From: Candidatus Cloacimonas sp. 4484_275
GTDB lineage: Bacteria > Cloacimonadota > Cloacimonadia > Cloacimonadales > TCS61
Assembly: GCA_002085205.1 (NCBI GenBank)
Contig: NATF01000033.1
Coordinates: 1-10,344 of the forward strand
DNA length: 10,344 nucleotides
Reading direction: 5' to 3'
Under the pieces are notes generated by a model. The model was not told the origin of the DNA. It made no database searches and was given only the letters and a program-made list of their open reading frames with translations. Positions 1 through 8,538 of this stretch are shown piece after piece. The position numbers and the translations under genes were made by a program. Within the stretch, counting starts at the first letter, position 1. The number at the start of each line of letters is the position of its first letter.

Positions 1-134
1 ACCAAATTCGGAACCTTTACTTCATTTTTGTGTCCCACCAAAAGTTTCATGGTAAAGTTAATTCCGATAAAACCGACGAAAAAAATACCTATAAGAATAA
101 TAACGGCAATTGCCAATGCTTTTAATTTTTTCAT
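1..134 (-). CDS. Membrane-anchored PASTA-domain protein, N-terminal part only
   Basis: Partial gene cut by the left edge of the window; 44 codons are visible. The start ATG (134-132) has GGAG five bases upstream, 25 bp after the rsmB stop. The N-terminus is MKKLKAL followed by one hydrophobic segment (about residues 6-28), then a short linker and VKVPNL, which looks like the beginning of a PASTA domain (typically VPxLxG). The visible layout therefore suggests a protein with a single membrane anchor and the PASTA repeats outside the cytoplasm. PASTA domains are known to bind peptidoglycan fragments or beta-lactams in Ser/Thr kinases and penicillin-binding proteins. No kinase domain precedes the anchor here. 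A PASTA gene next to rsmB is a familiar arrangement in bacteria, which supports the call, but only six residues of the domain are visible. Confidence 0.7.
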   Translation of the reverse strand, partial: MKKLKALAIAVIILIGIFFVGFIGINFTMKLLVGHKNEVKVPNL

Positions 135-159
135 CTGAACTCCGTTATAATTTACGCAC

Positions 160-1378
160 TTACTTAATTTTTTGCAATTTAGCCGCGAAAGCACCGTCAA
201 CATTATGTTCAAACGGTAAAGTTTGCAGATAACCGTCTTTCAAAAGTTCGGGCGGAATGTTTTTGTGTTCGGATATTTTTTGAAAATTCGGATTCTTTTC
301 CAGAAATTTTTCTATTTGTTTTTCATTCTCTTCTTTATTTAAAGTACATGTGCTGTAAACAAGATATCCGCCTTCTTTCACGAAAGTCGCTCCCACTCTC
401 AAAGCTTTTTCCTGCAATTTAAGAAGTTGAGGAATATCCTGAGTTTCTTGCCAACGCAATTCCGGTTTTTTTTGCAATACTCCCCAACCGGAACAGGGAA
501 CATCGAGAAGAACCTTATCGAAAGCGGGTGCAACCGGACCGTAATTAAAAGCGTCTTCCGTAATCAGCTTAACATTTTTCAATTGAAGTCGTTCTATTGT
601 TTTTTTTATTTTTTTCACCTTATTAGGATATTTATCAACCGCCACCACTTCACCGGTATTATTCATTAATTCGGCAATATAAGTGGCTTTTCCGCCCGGA
701 GCGGCAAATAAGTCGAGAACAGCTTCATTTTCTTGCGGATTCAGAAGTTCCACAATCAAACCGGCGGAAGTATCTTGAATCGTGTAATATCCTTCCGAAA
801 ACGCTATATTTTTTAGTATTTCCGGAACATCATCGGAAATCAGAAAATTGTTCGACAACCGATTGGGAATACACGAAATATTCCTTCTCTCAAAATATTC
901 CAACAATTTTTCCCTTTTCGTGGCAAGAGTATTTACGCGTACATGAAGTTTGGGATTACTATTAAAATAACTACACATTTTTTCCGTTTTCTTCTCTCCC
1001 CAATATCGCAACCAAATCTCAATTAATTCCTGCGGAAAAGAATATTGAAGAGCCAATCTGTCGGCGGTTTCCTGCGGGTATCGGACCTTTTCTTTGGAAC
1101 GAAGATAAGAACGCAAAACGGCATTGACGAAATTTCCGATTTTTTCCCCGAAATTTGTCGGTGGCGGCGTAAGCTTTTTTATCCGTGTAAAAAGAAATAA
1201 TATAATCAAGATTATCCTTCATTTTGATAACGCCGCGCGTGAGCAAATAAAGAAGCTTTCTTTCTTCCTCGTTTTTATCCAATTTCTTATTTGCTTTTTC
1301 GAGAAGTTGGTCGGAAAAAATATGTTTGGAAAAAACTTTGGAAATTATTTTGAACGCTTCTTGACGAGCATTTATCAT
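160..1378 (-). pseudogene. rsmB: rsmB: 16S rRNA (cytosine-C5) methyltransferase, frameshifted with missing NusB-domain core
   Basis: RsmB methylates C967 (E. coli numbering) of 16S rRNA using S-adenosylmethionine. The reading frame starts at ATG 1378, overlapping the ruvA stop by 4 bp (ATGA). It encodes the first about 68 residues of an N-terminal NusB-like RNA-binding domain (MINARQEAFKII to FYTDKK). The frame then changes at about 1130-1180 into a second frame running to the stop at 160. The second frame carries the remaining NusB end (GNFVNAVLRS) and a complete Rossmann methyltransferase domain. That domain has motif I DLFAAPGGK, motif IV DVPCSG with the release cysteine, and motif VI YSTCT with the catalytic cysteine. 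The two parts add up to about 405 residues, against about 430-450 for the family. The part of the NusB domain between them, which should hold the LRxGxYQLL and P-x-Y-AAV-x-E helices, is absent. So this is a shift plus roughly 30-40 lost residues, not a single-base slip. All catalytic residues are present, but a product from the second frame would lack the NusB domain. Confidence 0.85.
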
Positions 1379-1986
1379 AAATTACTCTTTTTGTAAAGCG
1401 CCTTTATCGAGGCTTTAACAATCTCTTCGGAAGTTTTGAAATTATGATTTCGCAAAAGTTCCGAAAATATTCGTTGTATTTCAAAAAGTTTGTAACCGAG
1501 AGTAAGTAAAGCGGATTCCGCTTCGCGGATTATATCTTCGGAAGTTTCCGTAAATACCGCCTTATATTCGGAGCCGGAAATTTTTCCCACTTTATCTTTC
1601 AGTTCGATTATCAATCTTTCGGAAGATTTTTTTCCCAAACCGGGAATTGTGGAAATCAAGCTTACATTTTCGGTCAAAACCGCTTGCACAAATTCTTTAA
1701 CAGACATTCCCGAAAGAATCGAAAGCGCGATTTTGGGACCTATTTTGGAAACGGAAATTAGTTGCTGAAAAAGTTCTTTCTCTTCTTGCGTAAAAAAACC
1801 GAATAATCTGATCCCGTCGTTTTCCGAAAAGGAAAAATGAATTTGCATTTCAATCTCTTTGCCGATTTCCGGTAATCTGTCGAATGTGCTGAGCGGAATC
1901 AAAACTTCATAACCCACTCCGCTGCATTCAACCACAGCCGAAACAGGATTTTTTCTTTTTAATATTCCTCGCAAATAAGAAAACAT
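1375..1986 (-). CDS. ruvA: Holliday junction DNA-binding protein RuvA
   Basis: RuvA binds four-way DNA junctions as a tetramer and loads the RuvB motor for branch migration. At 203 residues the protein has the normal family length. Residues 1-62 form the OB-fold (MFSYLRG start; GVGYEV at 23-28). Two helix-hairpin-helix motifs follow: SKIGPKIAL at about 80-88 and IPGLGKKSSERLI at about 114-126. They are followed by the acidic flexible linker and the C-terminal RuvB-contacting domain (about 150-200, ALLTLGYK). The gene begins 14 bp after the ruvC stop, with a weak CGGA seven bases before the ATG, and its TGA overlaps the rsmB ATG. The frame is intact, unlike the next gene. RuvA needs RuvB, which is not encoded directly downstream. 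Confidence 0.97.
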   Translation of the reverse strand: MFSYLRGILKRKNPVSAVVECSGVGYEVLIPLSTFDRLPEIGKEIEMQIHFSFSENDGIRLFGFFTQEEKELFQQLISVSKIGPKIALSILSGMSVKEFVQAVLTENVSLISTIPGLGKKSSERLIIELKDKVGKISGSEYKAVFTETSEDIIREAESALLTLGYKLFEIQRIFSELLRNHNFKTSEEIVKASIKALYKKSNL

Positions 1987-2000
1987 TTTTTGTCCGAACC

Positions 2001-2477
2001 TTAATGAAACCGAATTTTATTGAATAAACAAAGCGCATTTGCCAAAGCATCGGTGGCATCTCGCGTCTTCTTGTCTATTTCGATTTTCAAAATCCGTTTG
2101 ACCATATATTCCACTTGTTCTTTGGAAGCATTGCCGTTTCCGACAACCGACTTTTTTACTTCTCGCGGTGAAAATTCCATAATTTTGATATTATTTTCCG
2201 CCAACGCCAAAAGAATCACTCCTCGAACATGTCCCAAGGAAAACGCCGATTTTACATTCTCTCCATAAAATATAGTTTCCACGGCTGCTAAATCCGGTTT
2301 GTATTCTTCAACGATTTTTTTTATTTCCGTGTAAACCGTCACCAGCCTTTCCGTCAAAGGCAACGAAGGTTTCATGCGTATAACATCACAACCGGCGGCA
2401 ACAATTTTTCTGTTTTCGATTTCCAAAATCCCGTAACCGCAATTTTGACTGCCGGGATCAATTCCGAGAATTCTCAA
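2001..2477 (-). CDS. ruvC: Crossover junction endodeoxyribonuclease RuvC
   Basis: RuvC is the dimeric Holliday-junction resolvase that cuts symmetrically related strands with two metal ions. The protein has 158 residues and all four catalytic acids can be seen: D7 in GIDPG, E67 in AAVETIFY, and D140 and D143 in RDATDALA. The start is a TTG codon (2477-2475), chosen because the family N-terminus MRILGIDPGS begins exactly there and no in-frame ATG lies closely upstream. The GGAG just before it is only one base away, closer than ideal. The TTG overlaps the yebC stop (TTGA), so translation is probably coupled to yebC. The ruvA gene follows 14 bp later. Order yebC-ruvC-ruvA is classical. Confidence 0.97.
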   Translation of the reverse strand: MRILGIDPGSQNCGYGILEIENRKIVAAGCDVIRMKPSLPLTERLVTVYTEIKKIVEEYKPDLAAVETIFYGENVKSAFSLGHVRGVILLALAENNIKIMEFSPREVKKSVVGNGNASKEQVEYMVKRILKIEIDKKTRDATDALANALCLFNKIRFH

Positions 2478-3223
2478 TCTCCGGATAACCTTTCCATTAT
2501 TTCGTCGGAAACTTCAAAATTAGCATAAACTTTCTGCACATCGTCCAAATCTTCCAAATGTTCAATCAGATTAAAAAGTTTTTCCGCCACATTATCCGCA
2601 TTTACCGTATTTTTGGGAACTCGCGTCAATTCCGCTTTACCGATTTTGTATCCGGCTTTTTCCAAATTTTGAACAACCGTATGCAAATCGGCGTATGCCG
2701 TGTAAATTTCAAAATGGTCGTCTTCTGCGGAAAAATCTTCCGCTCCCGCATCGAGAGCCGCCATCATCATCTCTTCTTCGTCCAAAGAATCTTTGGGAAT
2801 TTCAATGAGCCCTTTTTGCTCGAAAATCCAGGAAACAGCTCCATTCTCTGCCATCGTTCCGCCGTATTTGGAAAAAGTGTGACGCACTTCGGAAACCGTT
2901 CTTTGTTTATTATCGGTTAGAGTTTCCACGATGATTGCAACCCCGTTTTGTCCGTATCCTTCATAAGTGAAATTTTCATAATTAACGCCTTCGATTTCAC
3001 CGGTTCCTCTTTTAATTGCGCGTTCGATATTTGCATTCGGCATATTTGCGGTTCTGGCATTGGAAATTGCCAATCGCAAACGAGGATTCGTATTGGGATC
3101 ACCACCGCCGTCACGAGCGGCAACAATAATCTCTTTTACCAATCTGGTAAACAGTTTTCCCCTTTTTGCGTCGGCTGCTCCTTTTTTGTGTTTGATGGAA
3201 CTCCATTTATTATGACCGGACAT
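2474..3223 (-). CDS. yebC: YebC/PmpR (TACO1) family protein
   Basis: Full-length YebC-family protein of 249 residues. The N-terminal signature MSGHNKWSSIKHKKG is diagnostic, followed by DAKRGKLFTRLVKEI, NMPNANIERAIKRGTG and YEGYGQNGVAIIVE. The acidic C-terminal part (EHLEDLDDVQKVYANFE) is also typical. Some family members have been described as transcriptional regulators (PmpR) and the mitochondrial homologue TACO1 as a translational activator. More recent work ties the family to the ribosome, so a translation role is plausible here. A GGGGG Shine-Dalgarno sequence lies four bases before the ATG. The stop overlaps the TTG start of ruvC. It sits downstream of an EF-G-like gene, separated by a hairpin. 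Confidence 0.96.
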   Translation of the reverse strand: MSGHNKWSSIKHKKGAADAKRGKLFTRLVKEIIVAARDGGGDPNTNPRLRLAISNARTANMPNANIERAIKRGTGEIEGVNYENFTYEGYGQNGVAIIVETLTDNKQRTVSEVRHTFSKYGGTMAENGAVSWIFEQKGLIEIPKDSLDEEEMMMAALDAGAEDFSAEDDHFEIYTAYADLHTVVQNLEKAGYKIGKAELTRVPKNTVNADNVAEKLFNLIEHLEDLDDVQKVYANFEVSDEIMERLSGD

Positions 3224-3245
3224 ATTTCCCCCAAAATTGTTATTG

Positions 3246-3274
3246 AAAAAGATGCGGGCAGGAAATTCCCGCCC
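3246..3274 (-). terminator. Probable intrinsic terminator after the EF-G-like gene
   Basis: On the minus strand, just after the EF-G-like stop, GGGC and GCCC arms (3271-3274 and 3256-3259) with an inner TTCC/GGAA pairing form a G+C-rich hairpin. An alternative pairing uses GCGGG/CCCGC. The hairpin is followed after three bases by TTTTT (3250-3246). It lies in the 75-bp gap between the EF-G-like gene and yebC. It could end or weaken the upstream transcript, or act in the yebC leader. No convincing promoter for yebC was seen between the hairpin and the yebC start, so read-through is likely. It also has a TTTT run on the plus-strand side. Confidence 0.5.
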
Positions 3275-3298
3275 TTTTAATTATTCCTAATTCTACTC

Positions 3299-5353
3299 TT
3301 AATTATTATCCTGATTGGCGGCGGCAATTACTTTTTCCGCAATTTCATCGGGAACCTTTTCGTAATGAGAGAACTTTTGCGTAAATCTTCCTCTTCCCTG
3401 AGTTAACGATTTCAACGCCGGATAATAAGAATAAAGTTCAGCCAAAGGCATTTGAGCGTTCAAAATTTGTTTTTTACCTTTTTGTTCCATTCCCAGAATT
3501 TTTCCTCGTCGGGTGGAAACATCGCCCATCACATCGCCCATATATTCGGTTGGAATGACAATTTGCACTTCATAAATAGGTTCCAAAAGAATCGGTTGTG
3601 CAACTTCAAAGGCTTTTTTGAGCGCATTCCAAGAAGCAATTTTGAAAGCCATTTCGGATGAATCCACATCATGATAACTTCCAAAATAGCAATCCACACT
3701 GATGTCAACAATCGGATTTCCGGAAATGATTCCTTTCGCCATAATCTCATTCAATCCCTTCTCAATCGCGGGAATAAATTTGGAAGGGATTGTCCCGCCG
3801 ACAATCGAATTGATAAATTCAAACCCTTCACCTCGCGGTCTCGGAGCGACACGGAAATAAACTTCTCCGTATTGTCCTTTTCCGCCGGATTGTTTTTTGT
3901 GTTTGTAACTCACATCGGCTTTCCCTCTGATTGTTTCTTTATACGGAACGGAAGGAGTTACGAAATCGGCATCGATTTTATAGCGTGATTTCAATTTCTT
4001 TTTCAAAAGTTCAATCTGCTGTTCTCCAACTCCGGCAATAACATTTTCTTTCGTTTCGCTGTTCACTTCCAGATTTAAGGTCGGATCTTCATCAAGTAAT
4101 TTGGAAAGAGCCGCACCGATTTTTTCCTCGTCGCTTTGGCTAACGGCTTTTATTGCTTTCCAATAAACGGGTGAAGGCAGTTCCGGTTGCTCGATTCTGA
4201 TTTTCGAGCCGGGAGTTACAATCGTGCTGAAAGTTTTGGCAACCTTCAACTTAACCAAACCGCCGATATCTCCCGCGTGAAGTTCTTCCGCTTCGCTTCT
4301 GTGTTTTCCCTGAATATAATACATCGAACCGATTCTGTCTTTGCTATTTTTTTCCGGTACGAAAACTTCCATTCCGCTTTTCATCGACCCGGAATAAACA
4401 CGAATATAAGCAATATCTCCCACATTAGGATCGGAATAAGATTTGAAAACATAAGCGACCAAATCACCGTCGATGGAAGCCTTGATCACGGATTTTTCGT
4501 TATTTTTCAAAACTTCGATTTCATTTAAATCGGCGGGCGAAGGAAGATAATCCACAATTGCGTTCATCAATTCATCCACAGCAACATTGTGCGTTGCCGA
4601 AGTCGCAAAAGCGGGAATAACGGTACCGTTGGCAATTCCGATTTTGATTCCTTTCCTGATTTCTTCGTCCGTAAGTTCGCCTACTTCAAAATATTTTTCC
4701 AAAAGCTCATCATCGCTTTCGGCAACCGACTCCATTAAAGCCAAACGGCTCTCTGCCACAAAATCTTTCAAATCGTCGGGAATATCAGCCGGCTTTCCTT
4801 TGATAAAAGCTTTTCCTTTAACAATATCGACCACGCCTTCAAATCGGTGTTCGCTTCCGATAGGAATCATAATCGGAACGGGATTAATGTTGCTGTTTTC
4901 CCTAATCGCATCGAGAGCCTTTTTATAATCCGCTCCTTCGTTATCGAGTTTATTAACCAAAATCGCTTTTGCTATTTTTTTGTTTTCAAACAGCTCTATC
5001 GATTGTTCCAGCGTCACTTCGTAACCGGCGGCAGCGTTGGCAACAATCAAAAGTGTTTCCACGGCTGTGGAAGCGGCAATTTGTTCACTGACAAAATCGG
5101 GATAACCGGGTGCATCAATTATATTTATTTTCGTTTTGTTCCATTCCAAATGCGCAATACCCAAATTCAGAGACATTCCCTTTTCGATTTCTTCAGCATT
5201 GAAATCCATGACGGTATTGCCTTCATCCACTTTTCCGACTCTGGTTGTAGCTTTGGCGTTGAACAGCATTTGTTCCGCCAAACTTGTCTTTCCCGCACCG
5301 CTTGCACCGACAAGAGCAATGTTGCGAATGCTTGTCATATCATATTTTTTCAT
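3299..5353 (-). CDS. EF-G-like translational GTPase (EF-G paralogue)
   Basis: A 684-residue protein with the five-domain EF-G plan. The G domain has the P-loop GASGAGKTS (16-24), a G2 region EKGMSLNLGI in place of the canonical ERGITI, G3 DAPGY (80-84), G4 NKLD (134-137) and G5 TSAT (251-254). Domain II covers about 285-385, domain III about 390-470, and domain IV about 470-590 with the tip motif GSYHDVDSSEMAF (558-570). Domain V is at about 590-675 with the MGDVMGD motif. The Tyr at the place of the catalytic His of canonical EF-G (DxPGH), together with the EKGMS switch I, puts it in the EF-G-like/EF-G2 branch and not the housekeeping fusA. Such paralogues may have little ribosome-stimulated GTPase activity; their role is unclear. 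The ATG has GGGGG four bases upstream. An 87-bp gap separates it from the broken C25 gene. Confidence 0.93.
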   Translation of the reverse strand: MKKYDMTSIRNIALVGASGAGKTSLAEQMLFNAKATTRVGKVDEGNTVMDFNAEEIEKGMSLNLGIAHLEWNKTKINIIDAPGYPDFVSEQIAASTAVETLLIVANAAAGYEVTLEQSIELFENKKIAKAILVNKLDNEGADYKKALDAIRENSNINPVPIMIPIGSEHRFEGVVDIVKGKAFIKGKPADIPDDLKDFVAESRLALMESVAESDDELLEKYFEVGELTDEEIRKGIKIGIANGTVIPAFATSATHNVAVDELMNAIVDYLPSPADLNEIEVLKNNEKSVIKASIDGDLVAYVFKSYSDPNVGDIAYIRVYSGSMKSGMEVFVPEKNSKDRIGSMYYIQGKHRSEAEELHAGDIGGLVKLKVAKTFSTIVTPGSKIRIEQPELPSPVYWKAIKAVSQSDEEKIGAALSKLLDEDPTLNLEVNSETKENVIAGVGEQQIELLKKKLKSRYKIDADFVTPSVPYKETIRGKADVSYKHKKQSGGKGQYGEVYFRVAPRPRGEGFEFINSIVGGTIPSKFIPAIEKGLNEIMAKGIISGNPIVDISVDCYFGSYHDVDSSEMAFKIASWNALKKAFEVAQPILLEPIYEVQIVIPTEYMGDVMGDVSTRRGKILGMEQKGKKQILNAQMPLAELYSYYPALKSLTQGRGRFTQKFSHYEKVPDEIAEKVIAAANQDNN

Positions 5354-5440
5354 TATTCCCCCATTAGAATATTATCAGAATTTCTTAACATAAAATTAAG
5401 AGGTTTCAAAAAATTTTTCATCTTCTTTCTTGTCAATAAT

Positions 5441-7234
5441 CTACTTAAAAATAATCACTTTTCCGATTTTTTCGGTGAACTTGTTTCCCGCTTTTTGGCT
5501 GGCTTTTATTTTATAAAAATAGGTATTATTGGCAAGCGTATCTCCGTCTCCGTCTTTTCCGTCCCAATAAACCTGATTATACCCGGCCGAACAATTCGGA
5601 ACTTTGATTGTTCTGATTTTTTTCCCGCTTATCGTATAAACGGAAATCGTGACATCGGCATCTTCGGTAATAATAAAAGTAAAATATCCGTCTTTTTCCA
5701 TCGGATTGGGGAAAGGAAGCACTTTTTCGATTGCCACTTCTCCGGACTTTTTGGCGATAAATTCCGTGCTTGCTATCGCAGGAACATTAAAATTATCAAA
5801 AACCATTAATTCCAATTTGTGGTTACCTTCCGAAATATTATCCAAACGATATCTCAACTCGCCGGTAGTGTAGGAATCAATCTCATAAACAAAATAGTCG
5901 GTAACATCGACCGGTTCGTTTGCATTATCCAAAATCATAAGAATTTTGTGACCGGCGCTTCCGGAAATGTTAATTCCGTTACTGTCGGAAATTGCGGCAA
6001 TCAACTGGGGTGTGGTGCTCACATAATCTCCGCTGATAAATCTTTTGGAATCAAGCCATATTTGAATTGAGGGAGAATCGGAACTTACAGCATCAATCGC
6101 GTTATCACTTAACTTTAGCGGATAATAATAATTCGTGAAATCTTCTTTTGAATCCGGTTGCGACAAATAGCACAAAATTTTTCCCATATTTCCGTTATCA
6201 ATATCCATAGGAACAATGAAAGAAGTTGTATATTCACCTTCATTAATTTCGGTTCTGCCGTTATAAAAAGCTCGCCTGTTTTTCTTATAATAAACGGAAT
6301 ATGTTTGAGTGCCAAGAGTGTGACTATAAAAAACTTCGTATTTTGAACCGAACACTCTGAATTCTCCCGTTCCCGACAAAGATGAGTTCTCAAAATCACC
6401 GTGCACGGTTATCGTTTCTTTCGCCCGTAAACTATCGGGTAAATCCGAAACAATTTCCGTCGGTGGTGGCGGAATGACAGAAAGAAGAGGGTCTCCCATC
6501 AAATTGAACTTCCGACTGTTTGTTAAAGTTGCAGTGGAATTTAATTTCGCACTAACCAAAGCTTTTCCGACATTATTCCTGTTATTAAGAATTTGGACTA
6601 AAAAATATTTTAGAAGAGTAGTATTGGGAGAACCTCCGCAAACTCTGGTGGAAGCAATCGAAGCAATAGAGCCACCGCTTTCGTTATACAAAAGTTTTTC
6701 CGCGATGCAATCAATTTCAGGGCTGTCGAACATTCCGACTTCACAAGAAGCTGCCAAAAAAAGCGGCAATTTTTCTTCGTTTTTTAACAAATTCATGTGC
6801 AAAGAACCACGAAAATATTCTTCGTCTCCCAAAACATCCTCATTTCCGTGACCGATGAAATACCAAACGAGAACCCCCGCATTAATTTTCTCAATCATTG
6901 CCTCACGCGCTTCCGGTTTATTATGATATTCGTCGAAATCATATTCCAACCCTAAAACTTTTTCCGTAAAAACCGCCGGATTAATCGCATCTTCCGCTTC
7001 TTGCGCCAAATAAGTATGATTGAGACCGTCGCCGTCCGAAAGACCTTCCAAATGGTCGCTTTTGTTTTCGTCGTCCGCCATAATTAAAACATTATTACGC
7101 CACCAACCCAAATTCGGTTCTTCCATATATTTTTTTATGCGTTCAAAAATCAATTCCATTTGGGAAATATTCTGAGCCGGAATTCTTCCGATAGAAAGAA
7201 AGCTCAGGTCGATTGTCGGAATTAAAATCCACAA
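5441..7234 (-). pseudogene. C25 (gingipain/PorU-like) cysteine peptidase, catalytic and C-terminal fragment
   Basis: This is the longest of three frames into which one C25 peptidase gene is split. The conserved reading starts at SIGRIPAQN (about 7196); the codons from 7234 to there are out-of-frame read-through, so the apparent start is not real. The catalytic His lies in YFIGHGNED (codon 6850-6848) and the catalytic Cys in FLAASCEVGMFD (codon 6745-6743), both intact. After the peptidase come Ig-like regions. The end is a FlgD-like/T9SS-type domain with PFPNPMEKDG, GKKIRTI, AGYNQVYWDGKDGDG and NNTYFYKIKA, the typical C-terminal module of secreted surface proteins in this kind of organism. A middle frame, readable from about 7310 to 7200, holds TEDWELS, NKIITFNGSDDGFVDFN and RPEL. 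It joins this fragment through a 4-bp tandem duplication at 7194-7201. C25 proteins include gingipains and the type IX sortase PorU. With the upstream damage, a functional enzyme is unlikely. Confidence 0.85.
7194..7201 (+). repeat. GAAA tandem duplication that shifts the frame of the C25 gene
   Basis: The plus strand reads GAAAGAAAG here (coding strand CTTTCTTTC). Removing one 4-bp unit rejoins the two frames to read RPELSIGRIPA, which matches the family pattern at this point exactly. With both units the gene reads RPELSFYRKNS and soon leaves frame. This is a classical slipped-strand type lesion. Confidence 0.8.
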
Positions 7235-7251
7235 AACCGTCGTCGCTTCCG

Positions 7252-8538
7252 TTAAAAGTAATAATTTTGTTTTTGGGAATGGAAAGTTCCCAATCCTCGG
7301 TTCCCGACCGGATTTTCATTATATCTGCTTTCAATATAGTCACGAACACCTTCGGGAGTTTCGCCGAATTGATCAAAAATATATTCCTGATCAATCGTTT
7401 CGCTAACTATTCCCGATTCTCTTTGATGCAGATTTTTCAATGAATCGGCAAATTCCTCAAACTCCGCGGGATAAATTATCAGCGCGTCTAAACCTCTCCT
7501 CTTGCCAAGAATATTTTTCGGATAATATCTTTTGAAATTCAAAACGGAATTCGCTTTCCTCTCGGCGAGAGAAACATCCCTAAGCGGAGTTCCGGAAAAA
7601 TTTCCGCCAAAAGTAAGCCAGCACACAGCATTTCCGAAAAAACCGGCATTTTCAGGAAAAGAAAATTCAAAGCGAATAAAATCGTTTTTTTGGAAATTAT
7701 CTTCCTCGTTTGCGCTGATGAAGAGCGGAATTTCGCGAATTTCAAATTTCGACTTTTTGTCTCCTTCTTTCAATCGAAAACCAGTGAAGAGACGAAGTGA
7801 AGCCGAATTGCAAAAACTCGGTAACATTTTCAATTCGTTAAAATTCAATTCATAAATTCCCGCCGACGGAATTTCTATTTTATACCAAAAATCGGAACGA
7901 GTAAAATCAAAATGATTTATTTCTCGTTTATGCTGATTCTGCCAGTATTTCGCGGTTTTGTAATTTAAAATTAATTCTCTATAAATTTCGTCAAAGTCAT
8001 CCTGGATATTTTGGTAGAATTTCGTATTGCCTTTAATATCGATTTGCAAAATTATTTCGTCTAAGATTGTAATCGCATTTTGAGAAAAATCATATAAAAA
8101 AGGATATATTTCCATTGGAATAATTTCGTATAATCGATAGTTCGTTTTTTCACCGATTTTCACAATTTTTTTTTCCGCTCGACCATACAAATTCGGGTTT
8201 ATTTCATAAACTTCATCGGAAGTTTTTCCGTTTTTAATAATCTTGGGAACGGGAGCCAAAGGATATTGCAAATTCCTTCGCGTTTCCCGTTTCGACACCA
8301 CTTTCATTTCCACGCTTCCGTCCGGCGGAACAGCAATATTTATAGATTTTCTCGGAAGAAATGGCGCTCCGGTTTCTCCGCTACCGACCAATTCCTTACA
8401 ATTTATGAAAGTATATCTCCCGTTATCGGAAAAAGAATAATCTTCAATTTGAAACTTCAAAAGAATTTTGTAAGGAGATTCTTCCAAAACTTCTATTTTT
8501 GAGCTCAAAATCAACGGCAGGAGAAACATCATTCCCAA
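7252..8538 (-). pseudogene. C25 (gingipain/PorU-like) peptidase, N-terminal fragment
   Basis: This is the N-terminal part of the same gene as the fragment at 5441-7234. A short hydrophobic stretch (GMMFLLPLILSS) is followed by the propeptide-like region typical of this family: GAPFLPRKSINIAVPPDGS, then FWYKIEIPSAGIYELNF, then RGLDALIIYPAEFEEFADSLKNL. The conserved reading holds to RDYIESRYNENP (about 7300) and then leaves frame. The middle frame resumes at TEDWELS. The expected hydrophobic strand YVLLLGDG between them is absent, so the break seems to have lost about 8-10 residues as well as the frame. The start is uncertain. The first usable codon is TTG 8538 or the ATGs at 8532 and 8529. Just upstream, in frame, lie KFV and a TGA stop, and a normal signal peptide with positive residues is missing. 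The gene follows the HD gene after about 80 bp. Confidence 0.8.

Noticed and set aside
1100..1200. Programmed ribosomal frameshift in rsmB
   Set aside because: Residues expected in the NusB domain are missing, so a simple shift would not rebuild the family sequence; no convincing stimulatory structure was seen.
5369..5436. TTGACA (5436-5431) and an extended -10-like TGATAATAT (5377-5369) as a promoter for the EF-G-like gene
   Set aside because: The two boxes are about 56 bp apart, no good partner lies at 16-18 bp from either, and the -10-like box would start the transcript at the Shine-Dalgarno sequence itself.
4847..5809. 320-codon open frame on the plus strand
   Set aside because: It lies antisense to the EF-G-like gene and the C25 end, has low-complexity F/I-rich composition and no recognisable domain; the minus-strand genes explain the sequence.
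7143..7394. Separate 83-codon minus-strand protein
   Set aside because: It is the middle frame of the broken C25 gene between the two lesions, with out-of-frame ends, not an independent gene.
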